DNA of 64,000 nt. It comes from Streptomyces nodosus (lineage in GTDB: Bacteria; Actinomycetota; Actinomycetes; Streptomycetales; Streptomycetaceae). Below are positions 50,884-59,195 of this stretch, in pieces (position 1 is the first letter of the stretch; each line of letters starts with the position of its first letter). The notes beneath the pieces were generated by a model, which worked only from the letters and a program-made list of their open reading frames with translations, made no database searches and was not told the DNA's origin. The stretch lies in contig NZ_CP023747.1 in assembly GCF_008704995.1 (NCBI RefSeq), forward strand, positions 248,001-312,000, given 5' to 3'. A program made the position numbers and the translations under genes.

Positions 50884-51912
50884 ATGGCGGACACGTTCAA
50901 CTACCGAATCGACCACCACGGAAGCCTGGTCCGCCCCGCCGAACTCCTCGCCGCCCGTACGGCCGGCGACCCCGAGGAGCAGGCCGCGGCGGAACTCAAG
51001 GCGGTGCAGGAGGCCGTCGTCCTCCAGCGCGGACTGCGCTCGACCGTGGTCACCGACGGCGACTTCCCCCGCGACGACTTCCGCGGCGCCGTCCTGGAGA
51101 ACGTCTCCGGATTGCGCCGTACGGACGCGGTGGGCCCCGACGGGCTGGTGCGCTGGGTCGCCGAGGCCCTGCCCAAGGCCAATGGCCCGCTGGTGGCCGA
51201 CTGGGCCGGCAAGCTCGCCGAGCTCACGGTGATAGCTCCCAAGGTCGCGCTGCCCTCCCCGGCGTATCTGGCCGCGACCACCTTCGAGGCCGGTCTCGGA
51301 CCGTCCTCCGCGCGCGAGCTGGGCGAGGCGCTGGCGGAGATCGTCCACGCGGAGATCGAGCTGCTGGTCTCCCGCGGGGTACGCCTGATCCAGCTCGACA
51401 ACCCGCTGCTGCTGGGCCAGTTGGCCACCGATCCGGCGTCCGGCGGCGCGCTGTCCTTCGCGGACGCGCTGGCCGTCGACGCCCTGGCCACGCGGCTCGA
51501 CGAGCGTCCCGAGGGCGTACGGATCGGCGTCTCGCCCGGCTGGGAGGCACCCGGAGCGGTGGACCGGGCCCGGGCCGAGCGGCTGTACGCCGAGGTTCCC
51601 GCGGACCGCTGGATCCTCCCCTTCGACCAGGGCACCGACGCCGAACTGGAGCTGGTGAAGGCCCTGCCGGAGGACCTGGACGTGTGTCTGGGCGTGGTCG
51701 ACGCGACCACCCCGGAACTCGAGGACATCGACACCGTCATGGCCCGCATCGACGCCGCCGGCGAGTTCAAGGACATCGAGGACGCGGCCGTGTCTCCGTC
51801 CCGCGGCTTCGCCGACGTGGCCACCCGGCCGCTGCTGTCCGCCGAGGACCAGCGTCGCAAGCTGGTCCTGGTGGAGACGATCGCCCGCTACTGCTGGGGC
51901 AACGAGTTCTGA
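50884..51912 (+). CDS. MetE-like (YxjG/YxjH type) barrel protein lacking zinc ligands
   Basis: 342 residues. Follows the short cobalamin-independent methionine synthase family: YRIDHHGSLVRPAELLAART, VVTDGDFPRDDF, LVSRGVRLIQLDNPLLLGQL, ARAERLYAEVPADRWILPFD, LDVCLGVVDATTPELEDIDT, KLVLVETIARYCWG. The Zn site is gone: the family's HxCRGN is GVSPGW (about residues 215-220), and SPxCGF is SPSRGF (about 304-309), and QIDEP is QLDNP. So thiol methylation by the normal mechanism is not expected. Ends the operon at a 20-bp terminator stem. Possibly a re-purposed enzyme for a pathway intermediate. Confidence 0.8.
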   Translation: MADTFNYRIDHHGSLVRPAELLAARTAGDPEEQAAAELKAVQEAVVLQRGLRSTVVTDGDFPRDDFRGAVLENVSGLRRTDAVGPDGLVRWVAEALPKANGPLVADWAGKLAELTVIAPKVALPSPAYLAATTFEAGLGPSSARELGEALAEIVHAEIELLVSRGVRLIQLDNPLLLGQLATDPASGGALSFADALAVDALATRLDERPEGVRIGVSPGWEAPGAVDRARAERLYAEVPADRWILPFDQGTDAELELVKALPEDLDVCLGVVDATTPELEDIDTVMARIDAAGEFKDIEDAAVSPSRGFADVATRPLLSAEDQRRKLVLVETIARYCWGNEF

Positions 51913-51920
51913 CCCTGCTG

Positions 51921-51981
51921 CCGGTGCCGTGACCGGAAGGGTTCGCCGCAAGCCGGTGAAGCCTTCCGGTCACGGCACCGG
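51921..51981. terminator. bidirectional terminator, perfect 20-bp stem
   Basis: Arms 51921-51940 and 51962-51981 are exact reverse complements around a 21-nt loop, sitting precisely between the converging stops at 51912 and 51983. One of the longest perfect stems in the window. Confidence 0.85.
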
Positions 51982-51982
51982 G

Positions 51983-52270
51983 TCACAGGACTTCGGCGAA
52001 GGTCACGGTCCGCTCCGTGAGGAGCGGGAACACCGTCCGCCCGATCAGTTCGGCGAAGTGGTCCGTCTCCTTGTGGGCCTCGAAACCTGCGCGGTCGGTG
52101 TACCGCTCGTACAGCACGAACGACCCCGGCCGGTCGATCTCCGCGTGCACCTCGTAGGCGAGGTTCGCGGGCTCGGCCGGGGTCGCCTCACGCATCCCCA
52201 GCAATGCCTCGCGCACGGCGGGTGCGTCGGCGGGGGCGCAGTGGTAATGGGCGAAGACGGTGAACGCCAT
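51983..52270 (-). CDS. antibiotic biosynthesis monooxygenase-fold (YgiN-like) protein
   Basis: 95 residues from ATG 52270 (GGAGGAAG upstream). ABM ferredoxin-like fold: MAFTVFAHYHCAPADAPAVR, NLAYEVHAEIDRPGSFVLYE, RYTDRAGFEAHKETDHFAEL. Such dimers oxidise quinols or act as isomerases. It is the only minus-strand gene in block 5 and diverges from the second aldehyde dehydrogenase gene, 208 bp away. Confidence 0.85.
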   Translation of the reverse strand: MAFTVFAHYHCAPADAPAVREALLGMREATPAEPANLAYEVHAEIDRPGSFVLYERYTDRAGFEAHKETDHFAELIGRTVFPLLTERTVTFAEVL

Positions 52271-52478
52271 GGTCTTCCTCCGGATCTCCAAAGGCGGTTG
52301 GTGTGCGCCGATTTCAGCACGAAACCCCAGGTGGACGGGGCGCCCGAGGCGAAACCTATGTCTGCCGCCGAGGGACTGGTCCCACCACCCCGCTCTCGTG
52401 TGTTGTCGTTCCGGCCCCTGGCCGCCCCATCCGGTGAAACCGCGGACCGCACCGCGGCCGACGAGAGAAGCGACCTGC

Positions 52479-53927
52479 ATGCGAACCCTGGAAACCCTCT
52501 GCGGCGGGGAGTGGGTGACGACCGGCGAGTGGATCGACGTCCACGACCCGGCCGACGTCCGCGCCCCGATCGCCCGCATCCCGGCCCTCGGCGCCAAGGA
52601 CGTCACCCGCGCCTACGACCATGCCGAGCGCGGCTTCGCCCGCTGGAAGCGCACCAGCCCCTTCGAACGCTCCCGCATCCTCACCGAGGCCGCCGCCCTG
52701 ATCCGTGCCCGCCTCGACGAGATCGCCGCCGACGTCACCGCCGAGAACGGCAAGACGCTCGCCGAGGCCCGCGGTGAGACGGGCAAAGCCGCCGACTTCC
52801 TCGACTACTACGCGGGCCTGGCCCGCCAGGGCTACGGCACCCTGCTGCACGACGCCCGCCCCGACACCCGCACCCACACCCAGCGCGAACCCATCGGCGT
52901 GATCCTGGTGATCAGCCCCTGGAACGACCCGCTGATCACCCCGGCCCGCAAGCTGGCCCCGCTGCTCGCGGCCGGAAACGCGGCCGTCTTCAAGCCGGCC
53001 ACCGATACCCCGCTGTCCGGGCTGCACTTCGCCCGCGCCCTGCACGACGCGGGCCTGCCGGACGGGGTGCTGAACGTCGTCACCGGCCGTACCTCCGAGA
53101 TCGAGCAGGCGCTCCTAGACGACCCGCGCATCGCCGGCATCACCTTCACCGGCTCCAACAGCGTGGGCAACCGCATCCGCCGCCGTCTCGCCGACCGCAA
53201 CGTCCGCTTCCAGGGCGAGCTCGGCGGCAAGAACGCCTCCGCCGTGCTGGCCGACGCCGACCTTCCGGCCGCAGCGAAGGCCGTCACCGCCGCGGCCTTC
53301 GGACAGGCCGGACAACGCTGCACCGCCACCAGCCGGGTCGTCGTCGAGCGTCCCGTGTACGAGGAGTTCACCCGCCTGCTGGTCGCCGAGGTCGAGGCCC
53401 TCACGACCGGCCCGGGGAGCGACCCCGCCACCACCCTGTGTCCCCTGTCCAGCCCCCGGCAGCGCGACATGGTCCTCGCCGACCTCGCCCGCGCGGTCGA
53501 ACAGGGTGCCACCGTACTGACCGGCGGTTCGGCCGACACCGAGGGGCAGCGCGCGCACGGCTGCTATGTGCGGCCCACCGTACTCGCCGATGTCAGCCCC
53601 GAGTCGGCGATCTGGCGCGAGGAGGTCTTCGGCCCGGTGCTCGCCGTGCGCGCGGTCGACGACTTCGCCGCTGCCGTCGAGGCGGTCAACGACTCCGCCT
53701 TCGGGCTGGCCGCCGCCGTCTTCACCCGTGACCTGGGGCGTGCGTACCGGTTCGTGGACGAGGCCGAGTGCGGGCAGGTCGCGGTGAACACCACCACCAC
53801 CGGCTGGGACGTGCATCTGCCCTTCGGGGGCTTCCGCGACTCCGGCACGGCCTACAAGGAGCAGGGCGAGGAGGTCCTGCGCTTCTCCACCCGGGTCAAG
53901 ACCGTCGCCGTCCACTTCGGCGGCTGA
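52479..53927 (+). CDS. aldehyde dehydrogenase (benzaldehyde/vanillin type)
   Basis: 482 residues from ATG 52479 (GAGAAG upstream). EPIGVILVISPWNDPLITPA, RKLAPLLAAGNAAVFKPATD, ITFTGSNSVGNRIRRRLADR, catalytic Glu in FQGELGGKNASAVLADAD, catalytic Cys in FGQAGQRCTATSRVVVERPV, EEVFGPVLAVRAVDDFAAAV, HLPFGGFRDSGTAYKEQGEE. The C-terminal SGTAYKEQG motif is that of ALDHs acting on 2-oxoglutarate semialdehyde and aromatic aldehydes. Second ALDH of the block, 34 nt before LhgO. Confidence 0.9.
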   Translation: MRTLETLCGGEWVTTGEWIDVHDPADVRAPIARIPALGAKDVTRAYDHAERGFARWKRTSPFERSRILTEAAALIRARLDEIAADVTAENGKTLAEARGETGKAADFLDYYAGLARQGYGTLLHDARPDTRTHTQREPIGVILVISPWNDPLITPARKLAPLLAAGNAAVFKPATDTPLSGLHFARALHDAGLPDGVLNVVTGRTSEIEQALLDDPRIAGITFTGSNSVGNRIRRRLADRNVRFQGELGGKNASAVLADADLPAAAKAVTAAAFGQAGQRCTATSRVVVERPVYEEFTRLLVAEVEALTTGPGSDPATTLCPLSSPRQRDMVLADLARAVEQGATVLTGGSADTEGQRAHGCYVRPTVLADVSPESAIWREEVFGPVLAVRAVDDFAAAVEAVNDSAFGLAAAVFTRDLGRAYRFVDEAECGQVAVNTTTTGWDVHLPFGGFRDSGTAYKEQGEEVLRFSTRVKTVAVHFGG

Positions 53928-53961
53928 GCGCCCGTCCATTTCGGAAGAGAGGAGGATGCCG

Positions 53962-55182
53962 ATGGCTGACGAGACGATCGGCATCGTCGGCGCCGGCATC
54001 GTCGGCCTGGCCACGGCCCGCGAGATCGCCCGGCGCCGCCCCGGCAGCCGGGTCGTGGTGTTCGACAAGGAGCCGCAGGTCGCCCGCCACCAGACCGGCC
54101 ACAACTCGGGAGTCGTCCACGCAGGCATCTACTACGCACCGGGCAGCCTCAAAGCGGACCTGTGCGTACGGGGCGTCCCGCTGCTGCGTGAGTACTGCCA
54201 GGACCGGGACATCCCGTACCGAGAGATCGGCAAGCTTGTGGTGGCCGTCCGGAAGGACGAACTGGGCCGTATGGACAACCTCTACGAGCGCGCCAGGAAC
54301 AACCATGTGCCCGACCTGCGCCGGATCTCCCGCGAGGAGATCCGCGAGATCGAGCCGCACGCGGGCGGCATCGCCGCCCTGCACTCCCCGTGCACCGCGA
54401 TCACCGACTACCCGGCGGTCGCCAGGGAGTTCGCCAAGGACGTCGAGGACTCCGGCGGCGAGGTACGGCTCGGCTTCGACGTCACCTCCCTCACCCGTCT
54501 CCCGGGCGGTGTCGAGGTGGGCTCCGGCGAGGAACGCGTCCGTGTCGACCAGCTGGTGCTCTGCGCCGGACTGCACTCCGACTCTGTGAGCCGGCTCGCG
54601 GAGGACGGGACCGAACCGCGGATCATACCGTTCCGCGGCGAGTACAAACTCCTCAAGCCCGAGCGGACGAATCTGGTGAACGGGCTGATCTACCCGGTGC
54701 CTGACCCGCGCTACCCGTTCCTGGGTGTGCACTTCACCCCACGCGTGGACGGCTCGGTGGAGGTCGGTCCCAATGCTGTCCTGGCACTGGCCAGGGAGGG
54801 CTACCGGCGCAGCCGGATCTCGCCCCGCGACCTGCTCGGGCTCGCCGCCTACCCCGGCACATGGCGGATGGCCGCCCGGCACTGGCGGACCGGGCTCAGG
54901 GAGTATCGCGGCTCACTGTCCACGGCGGCCTTCATGAAGGACGCAGGGCTCTACGTCCCCGGGGTGGGTCCCGAGGACGTGGTGCGCGGCGGGGCCGGCG
55001 TACGGGCCCAGGCATTGGACCGCGACGGCACCCTCGTGGACGACTTCCGCATCCACCGGGCCGGACGGGTCACCGCCGTGCGCAACGCTCCCTCACCCGC
55101 CGCCACCGCCTCCATGGCGATCGCCGAGCACATCGCCGATGTCGTCCTCGACGACGCCTACCCCGACTGGGCACTCCGGTAA
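53962..55182 (+). CDS. lhgO: L-2-hydroxyglutarate oxidase
   Basis: 406 residues from ATG 53962. A GAGGAGG lies six to seven nt before this ATG, while the in-frame ATG at 53956 directly touches the ribosome site, so the later start is preferred. DAO-family flavoprotein: TIGIVGAGIVGLATAREIAR (Rossmann GxGxxG), ARHQTGHNSGVVHAGIYYAP, YREIGKLVVAVRKDELGR, IPFRGEYKLLKPERTNLVNG, YPFLGVHFTPRVDGSVEVGP, RAQALDRDGTLVDDFRIHRA. Oxidises L-2-hydroxyglutarate to 2-oxoglutarate, passing electrons to quinone or oxygen. Could act on a hydroxy-dicarboxylate made by this pathway. Followed by a terminator hairpin. Confidence 0.9.
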   Translation: MADETIGIVGAGIVGLATAREIARRRPGSRVVVFDKEPQVARHQTGHNSGVVHAGIYYAPGSLKADLCVRGVPLLREYCQDRDIPYREIGKLVVAVRKDELGRMDNLYERARNNHVPDLRRISREEIREIEPHAGGIAALHSPCTAITDYPAVAREFAKDVEDSGGEVRLGFDVTSLTRLPGGVEVGSGEERVRVDQLVLCAGLHSDSVSRLAEDGTEPRIIPFRGEYKLLKPERTNLVNGLIYPVPDPRYPFLGVHFTPRVDGSVEVGPNAVLALAREGYRRSRISPRDLLGLAAYPGTWRMAARHWRTGLREYRGSLSTAAFMKDAGLYVPGVGPEDVVRGGAGVRAQALDRDGTLVDDFRIHRAGRVTAVRNAPSPAATASMAIAEHIADVVLDDAYPDWALR

Positions 55183-55184
55183 AA

Positions 55185-55202
55185 CGCCCTGCACACAGGG
55201 CG
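55185..55202. terminator. hairpin after lhgO
   Basis: CGCCCTG (55185-55191) pairs with CAGGGCG (55196-55202) around CACA, 3 nt past the lhgO stop. Separates lhgO from the next operon, which has its own LysR-type site. Confidence 0.65.
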
Positions 55203-55208
55203 CTCGAG

Positions 55209-55225
55209 CGCAACAACAGCTTGCG
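55209..55225. promoter_or_regulatory. LysR-box candidate 3, CGCAA-N7-TTGCG
   Basis: Perfect arms around CAACAGC, extendable to an 8-bp inverted repeat (GAGCGCAA/TTGCGCTC). 90 bp before the amidohydrolase ATG. The right flank CTTGCGCTCC is shared with candidate 1 at 40557. Confidence 0.6.
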
Positions 55226-55314
55226 CTCCCAGGACTGACGCAAGGGCTCCCAGCCCGCCTAGCGTTCCGTCCGTACCACCTCACCCCCTCCTTCAACGAG
55301 AGAGAAGAGCCGTC

Positions 55315-56175
55315 ATGTTCGTTGTCGACACCCAGATCCACATCTGGAAGGAAGAGACCCCGGACCGCCCCTGGGTCCCCGGTGCCCGCGAACGGATCCG
55401 CCTCAACGGGCATCGCGAGGAGGCATTCTCCTACGAGGAGGCACTGGAGCTGATGGACGAGGCCGGCGTCAACCGGGCACTGATCCTGCCGCCGTCGTGG
55501 GAGGGCGACCGCATCGACTACGCCCTCGAGGCATGCGAGGCGCACCCGGACCGCTTCGGCATCATGGCCCGCATCCCGCAGAACAAGCCCGAAGAGGGCA
55601 AGGCCATGCTCAAGGACTTCGCCCAGAACCCGCACATCAAGGGGACGCGCCTCACCTTCCACCGGCCGATCGACCGCAACTGGATGATCGACGGCACCAA
55701 CGACTGGTACTGGCCGATCGCCGAGGAACTGCGCATCCCGACGATGGTGCACGCCCCGATCTGGAAGAAGGAACTGGGCGAGATCGCCGCCAGGCACCCC
55801 GAGCTGAAGATCATCATCGACCATATGGGCATCATGGCCCGCTGCGTCGACGACGCGATCGGCTACTGGGTCCAGGAGACCGCCGACCTGCACGTCCACC
55901 CGAACATCTATGTGAAGGTCTCGGCGCTGCCCGGCTACTCCACACAGCCCTTCCCGAACAACAACATCCAGAAGTACGTGCGCGAGATGGTCGACAAGAT
56001 GGGCCCGGAGCGCTGCTTCTACGGCACCGACATCACCCGCCTGCTCGGCCACGGCATCACCTACACCGACACCATCGAACAGTTCACCAAGCACTGGGAC
56101 TTCACCCCCGAGGAGCTCGACTGGATGATGGGCCGGGGCATCTGCGAGGTCCTCGACTGGCCGCTCAAGGGCTGA
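55315..56175 (+). CDS. amidohydrolase_2 family hydrolase or decarboxylase
   Basis: 286 residues from ATG 55315 (GAGAGAAGAG upstream). MFVVDTQIHIWKEETPDRPW, YEEALELMDEAGVNRALILP, HIKGTRLTFHRPIDRNWMID, PTMVHAPIWKKELGEIAARH, KIIIDHMGIMARCVDDAIGY, NIYVKVSALPGYSTQPFPNN, RCFYGTDITRLLGHGITYTD with the catalytic Asp retained. The HxH start is QIH, common in this subgroup. 14 nt before a TPP enzyme, an arrangement that echoes the amidohydrolase and TPP pair in block 2. Reaction unassigned. Confidence 0.82.
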   Translation: MFVVDTQIHIWKEETPDRPWVPGARERIRLNGHREEAFSYEEALELMDEAGVNRALILPPSWEGDRIDYALEACEAHPDRFGIMARIPQNKPEEGKAMLKDFAQNPHIKGTRLTFHRPIDRNWMIDGTNDWYWPIAEELRIPTMVHAPIWKKELGEIAARHPELKIIIDHMGIMARCVDDAIGYWVQETADLHVHPNIYVKVSALPGYSTQPFPNNNIQKYVREMVDKMGPERCFYGTDITRLLGHGITYTDTIEQFTKHWDFTPEELDWMMGRGICEVLDWPLKG

Positions 56176-56189
56176 GGGAAGAACCTGCG

Positions 56190-57911
56190 ATGACCGACAC
56201 CAAGGCCGTCCGGGGCCCTGACGGCGGTGACGCGCTTGTGGCCGCCTTCAACGCCGTCGGCGCCGACTACCTCTTCTGCTCCTCGGGGTCCGAGTGGGCC
56301 CCGGTGTGGGAGTCCCTGGCCCGCCGCCACCGCGACGGCGAGCCCGCCCCGGAATACCTCGACCTCACGCACGAGACCGTCGCCGTCGGCATGGCCACGG
56401 GATACGGACTCCTCACACGACGCCCCCAGGGGGTGCTGCTGCACGCCGCCCCCGGTCTGCTCCAGGGCTCCATGGCCGTGCACGGCGCACTGCTGGCCGG
56501 CGTGCCGATGGTGGTCGCCTCCTCGGAGTCGACCACGTACGGCGACGGCCCCGGCCAGGACCCGGGCGGGCAGTGGTACCGCAACCTGTCCGTCGTGGGC
56601 GGCCCGCACCACGTCGCCCAGCCGTTCACCAAGTGGGCGAACGAGGCCGCCAGCCTGCACACCCTGCCCACCATGGTCACCCGGGCGGCGGAACTGGCCT
56701 GGCGGGCCCCGGCCGGCCCCGCCTACCTCAACATCCCCCTGGAGATCCTGTTGGAGGACTGGGACGGCCGCGAGGCCAAGCCGGTCGTCCCGCCGGGCTC
56801 CACGCACTCCTCGCCCGAGGAGGCCGACGCGGTCGCCCGGTTGATCCGCGAGTCCCACAATCCAGTGATCGTCACCGAGACCGCGGGCCGCGAGGCGGGC
56901 GGCTTCGAGGCCCTGGTGGCCTTCGCCGAGGCCTGGAACATCCCCGTCGTCGAGCCGGACTCGGCGGTGTGCGGCAACTTCCCGCGCACCCACCCGCTGC
57001 ACGCCGGCTCGGACGTCGGACCCTGGATCGACGAGGCCGACCTGATCCTCCTGGTCAACTGCCGGGCCCCGTTCTACCCGCCGAGCCGCAGGCCCGCCAA
57101 GGCGCGCGTCGTCGTCATCGACGAGGTGCCCCAGCGCCCGCACGTGGTGTACCAGGTGCTCTTCGCCGACCAGTACCTGGAGGGCGGCGTCGTCAACACA
57201 CTGCGCCAGCTCACCAAGCGCGCCAAAGACCTGGACGGGGACGCCGTCACCGTCCGCCGCACCGCTCAACAGCGGTGCCACGCCGCCGAGTCGAACGCGA
57301 TCGCGAGCGCCGAGGCGAAGGCCGCGACAGGAACAGCGGAGGCCGGGGGCGTCGACCCGGTACTGGTCGCCGCCACTCTGCGCCGGCTGCTCGACGGTCA
57401 GGACGCGGTCGTCGTCGACGAGACCATCACCCACAGCAGGATCGTCAAGCGTCACCTGCAACAGGTCGACCCCGACTCGTACTTCTACGTCCAGGGCGGC
57501 CTCGGACAGGGCATCGCGGTCGCGCTCGGCGTCAAACTCGCCGCCCGCGAGCGGCCGGTGGTGCTCACCATCGGGGACGGCGCGTTCACCTACAACCCGG
57601 TCATCCCCTCGTACGACGCCTCGAAGACGTACGGCCTGCCGGTGCTGATCGTGGTCTTCAACAACCGTGTCTACCGGTCGATGAACCTCAACCACCGCCG
57701 CTTCTACCCCGACGGTGCCGCCGCGCAGACCGGTGAGTGGCTCGGCACCGATCTGCACCGGCTGCCCCGGCTCGCGGCGTTCGCCGAACCGTTCGGGATG
57801 CACACCGAGACCGTCGACACGCCCGCCGGCCTCGCCCCCGCCTTGGAGCGCGCGCTCAAGGCCGTGTCGGACGGCACCACCGCCGTCGTCGACGTCCTCG
57901 TCACCCGCTGA
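56190..57911 (+). CDS. thiamine-diphosphate enzyme (benzoylformate decarboxylase-like group)
   Basis: 573 residues from ATG 56190. Pyr domain with Glu in YLDLTHETVAVGMATGYGLL, central domain PVIVTETAGREAGGFEALVA, and PP domain VVLTIGDGAFTYNPVIPSYD then GLPVLIVVFNNRVYRSMNLN. Only distantly like the TPP enzyme at 25330. Family members decarboxylate 2-oxo acids, including aromatic ones, or carry out carboligation. The gap before PP domain (QQRCHAAESNAIASAEAKAA) is an Ala-rich linker. 20 nt before the Ldh-type gene. Confidence 0.87.
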   Translation: MTDTKAVRGPDGGDALVAAFNAVGADYLFCSSGSEWAPVWESLARRHRDGEPAPEYLDLTHETVAVGMATGYGLLTRRPQGVLLHAAPGLLQGSMAVHGALLAGVPMVVASSESTTYGDGPGQDPGGQWYRNLSVVGGPHHVAQPFTKWANEAASLHTLPTMVTRAAELAWRAPAGPAYLNIPLEILLEDWDGREAKPVVPPGSTHSSPEEADAVARLIRESHNPVIVTETAGREAGGFEALVAFAEAWNIPVVEPDSAVCGNFPRTHPLHAGSDVGPWIDEADLILLVNCRAPFYPPSRRPAKARVVVIDEVPQRPHVVYQVLFADQYLEGGVVNTLRQLTKRAKDLDGDAVTVRRTAQQRCHAAESNAIASAEAKAATGTAEAGGVDPVLVAATLRRLLDGQDAVVVDETITHSRIVKRHLQQVDPDSYFYVQGGLGQGIAVALGVKLAARERPVVLTIGDGAFTYNPVIPSYDASKTYGLPVLIVVFNNRVYRSMNLNHRRFYPDGAAAQTGEWLGTDLHRLPRLAAFAEPFGMHTETVDTPAGLAPALERALKAVSDGTTAVVDVLVTR

Positions 57912-57931
57912 ACCAGGAGGCATCCGCCACC

Positions 57932-59011
57932 ATGCCCGACACCCCGACGACCAAGCAGGGCAAGGTCCTGGTCCCCGCCGAGGACCTGCGCGCCTTCGCC
58001 GCCGCACTGTTGGAGAAGAGCGGTCTCGACACCGAGCACGCCCGCACCACAGCCGACGTGTTCGTGTGGGCCGCCCTGCGCGGCGTCGACTCCCACGGTA
58101 TCGCCCGCGTCCCCGCCTATCTCGACCTGCTCGACAAGGGCGTGGCCAACGCGGCCGCCGAGATCAAGGTGGAGTCCGGGGCGCCGGCCACGGCCCTGCT
58201 CGACGCCGACCACGCCCCCGGACCGGTGGTGCTGACCGCGGCCGCCGACGAAGCCGTGGCTCGCGCCAGGACCAGCGGCGTGGCGGCCGTGGGGGTACGC
58301 CGCACCGTCCACACCGGCGCCATCGGCTATTACGTGTCCAGGATCGCCGACCAGGGCCTCGTCGGTATCGGGTTCGTGGCCGGCATGCCCAACATGGGCT
58401 ACACCGGCGTCAAGGGCCCCGCGGTGGCCACCAGCCCGCTCGCCATCGCCGTACCCGCCACCGGATCGAGCCGTGCGCCACTGCTCCTCGACATGGCGAC
58501 CGCCACCATCGCCCTGGGCCGGATCCGGCAGGCGAGGGCGAGCGGCACCCCACTGCCCGAGGGCGCCGCGGCCGACGCGGACGGCACCCCCACCACCGAC
58601 CCGGACAAGGCGGTCATGCCACTGCCGCTCGGGGGCCCCAAGGGATCCGGGATGTCACTTGCCTTCGAACTGCTCACCAGTGTGCTCGTGGGCGCTCCGA
58701 TCCTGGCCTCCTTCCACTCGGACGACCCCTCCGGGCGCAGGCACCGTCAGAACGCCCTGCTGATCGCCCTCGATCCGGCTGCCTTCGGCGGCGCGGACTC
58801 CTTCGCCGCCGCCGTCGAATCCACCCTGAGCACGGTCAAGGGCCTGCCGCCGACGGACGACGCCGCGGGGGTCTTCTACCCCGGCGAACGCAGCGCCGCG
58901 GTCGCCGCCGACCGCGAGGAGAACGGCATCCCCGTGACACCCAAGGTATGGCGTGACCTGACGGACCGTGCCGCGAAGCTGGGCGTCGGCCTGCCGGAGA
59001 CCGTGGGCTAG
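57932..59011 (+). CDS. Ldh-family (malate/lactate/ureidoglycolate-type) dehydrogenase
   Basis: 359 residues from ATG 57932 (AGGAGG upstream). Ldh_2 fold: TTADVFVWAALRGVDSHGIA, RVPAYLDLLDKGVANAAAE, GYYVSRIADQGLVGIGFVAG, KGPAVATSPLAIAVPATGSS, LLLDMATATIALGRIRQARA, PLPLGGPKGSGMSLAFELLT. NAD(P)-dependent reduction of 2-oxo acids or oxidation of 2-hydroxy acids by a non-Rossmann fold. Last gene of block 5, ending at a strong hairpin; may feed LhgO- or TPP-type steps with 2-oxo/2-hydroxy acids. Confidence 0.88.
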   Translation: MPDTPTTKQGKVLVPAEDLRAFAAALLEKSGLDTEHARTTADVFVWAALRGVDSHGIARVPAYLDLLDKGVANAAAEIKVESGAPATALLDADHAPGPVVLTAAADEAVARARTSGVAAVGVRRTVHTGAIGYYVSRIADQGLVGIGFVAGMPNMGYTGVKGPAVATSPLAIAVPATGSSRAPLLLDMATATIALGRIRQARASGTPLPEGAAADADGTPTTDPDKAVMPLPLGGPKGSGMSLAFELLTSVLVGAPILASFHSDDPSGRRHRQNALLIALDPAAFGGADSFAAAVESTLSTVKGLPPTDDAAGVFYPGERSAAVAADREENGIPVTPKVWRDLTDRAAKLGVGLPETVG

Positions 59012-59107
59012 AGAGCCATGGCCTTCCCGGGCAGTAGACAGTAAGGGCCGGAAGCCGGGGTGGATGGCCGCATGCGGAGGCGGCGCCCCTCGCGTCCACC
59101 CCGCATC

Positions 59108-59139
59108 GGCGCCCGCACCCGTCAAGGTGTGCGGGCGCC
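59108..59139. terminator. terminator after block 5
   Basis: GGCGCCCGCAC (59108-59118) and GTGCGGGCGCC (59129-59139) form a perfect 11-bp stem around a 10-nt loop, about 100 nt past the last catabolic gene. Marks the right edge of the catabolic DNA. Confidence 0.75.
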
Positions 59140-59195
59140 GTCGGCGTTGGCGGTGTGACGGAGCCATGGCCACCGCCTCGTCATAGGGTGCGGCG

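Noticed and set aside
50884..51912. Calling this gene methionine synthase metE
   Set aside because: All expected zinc-binding residues are replaced, so the activity cannot be carried over from the family name.
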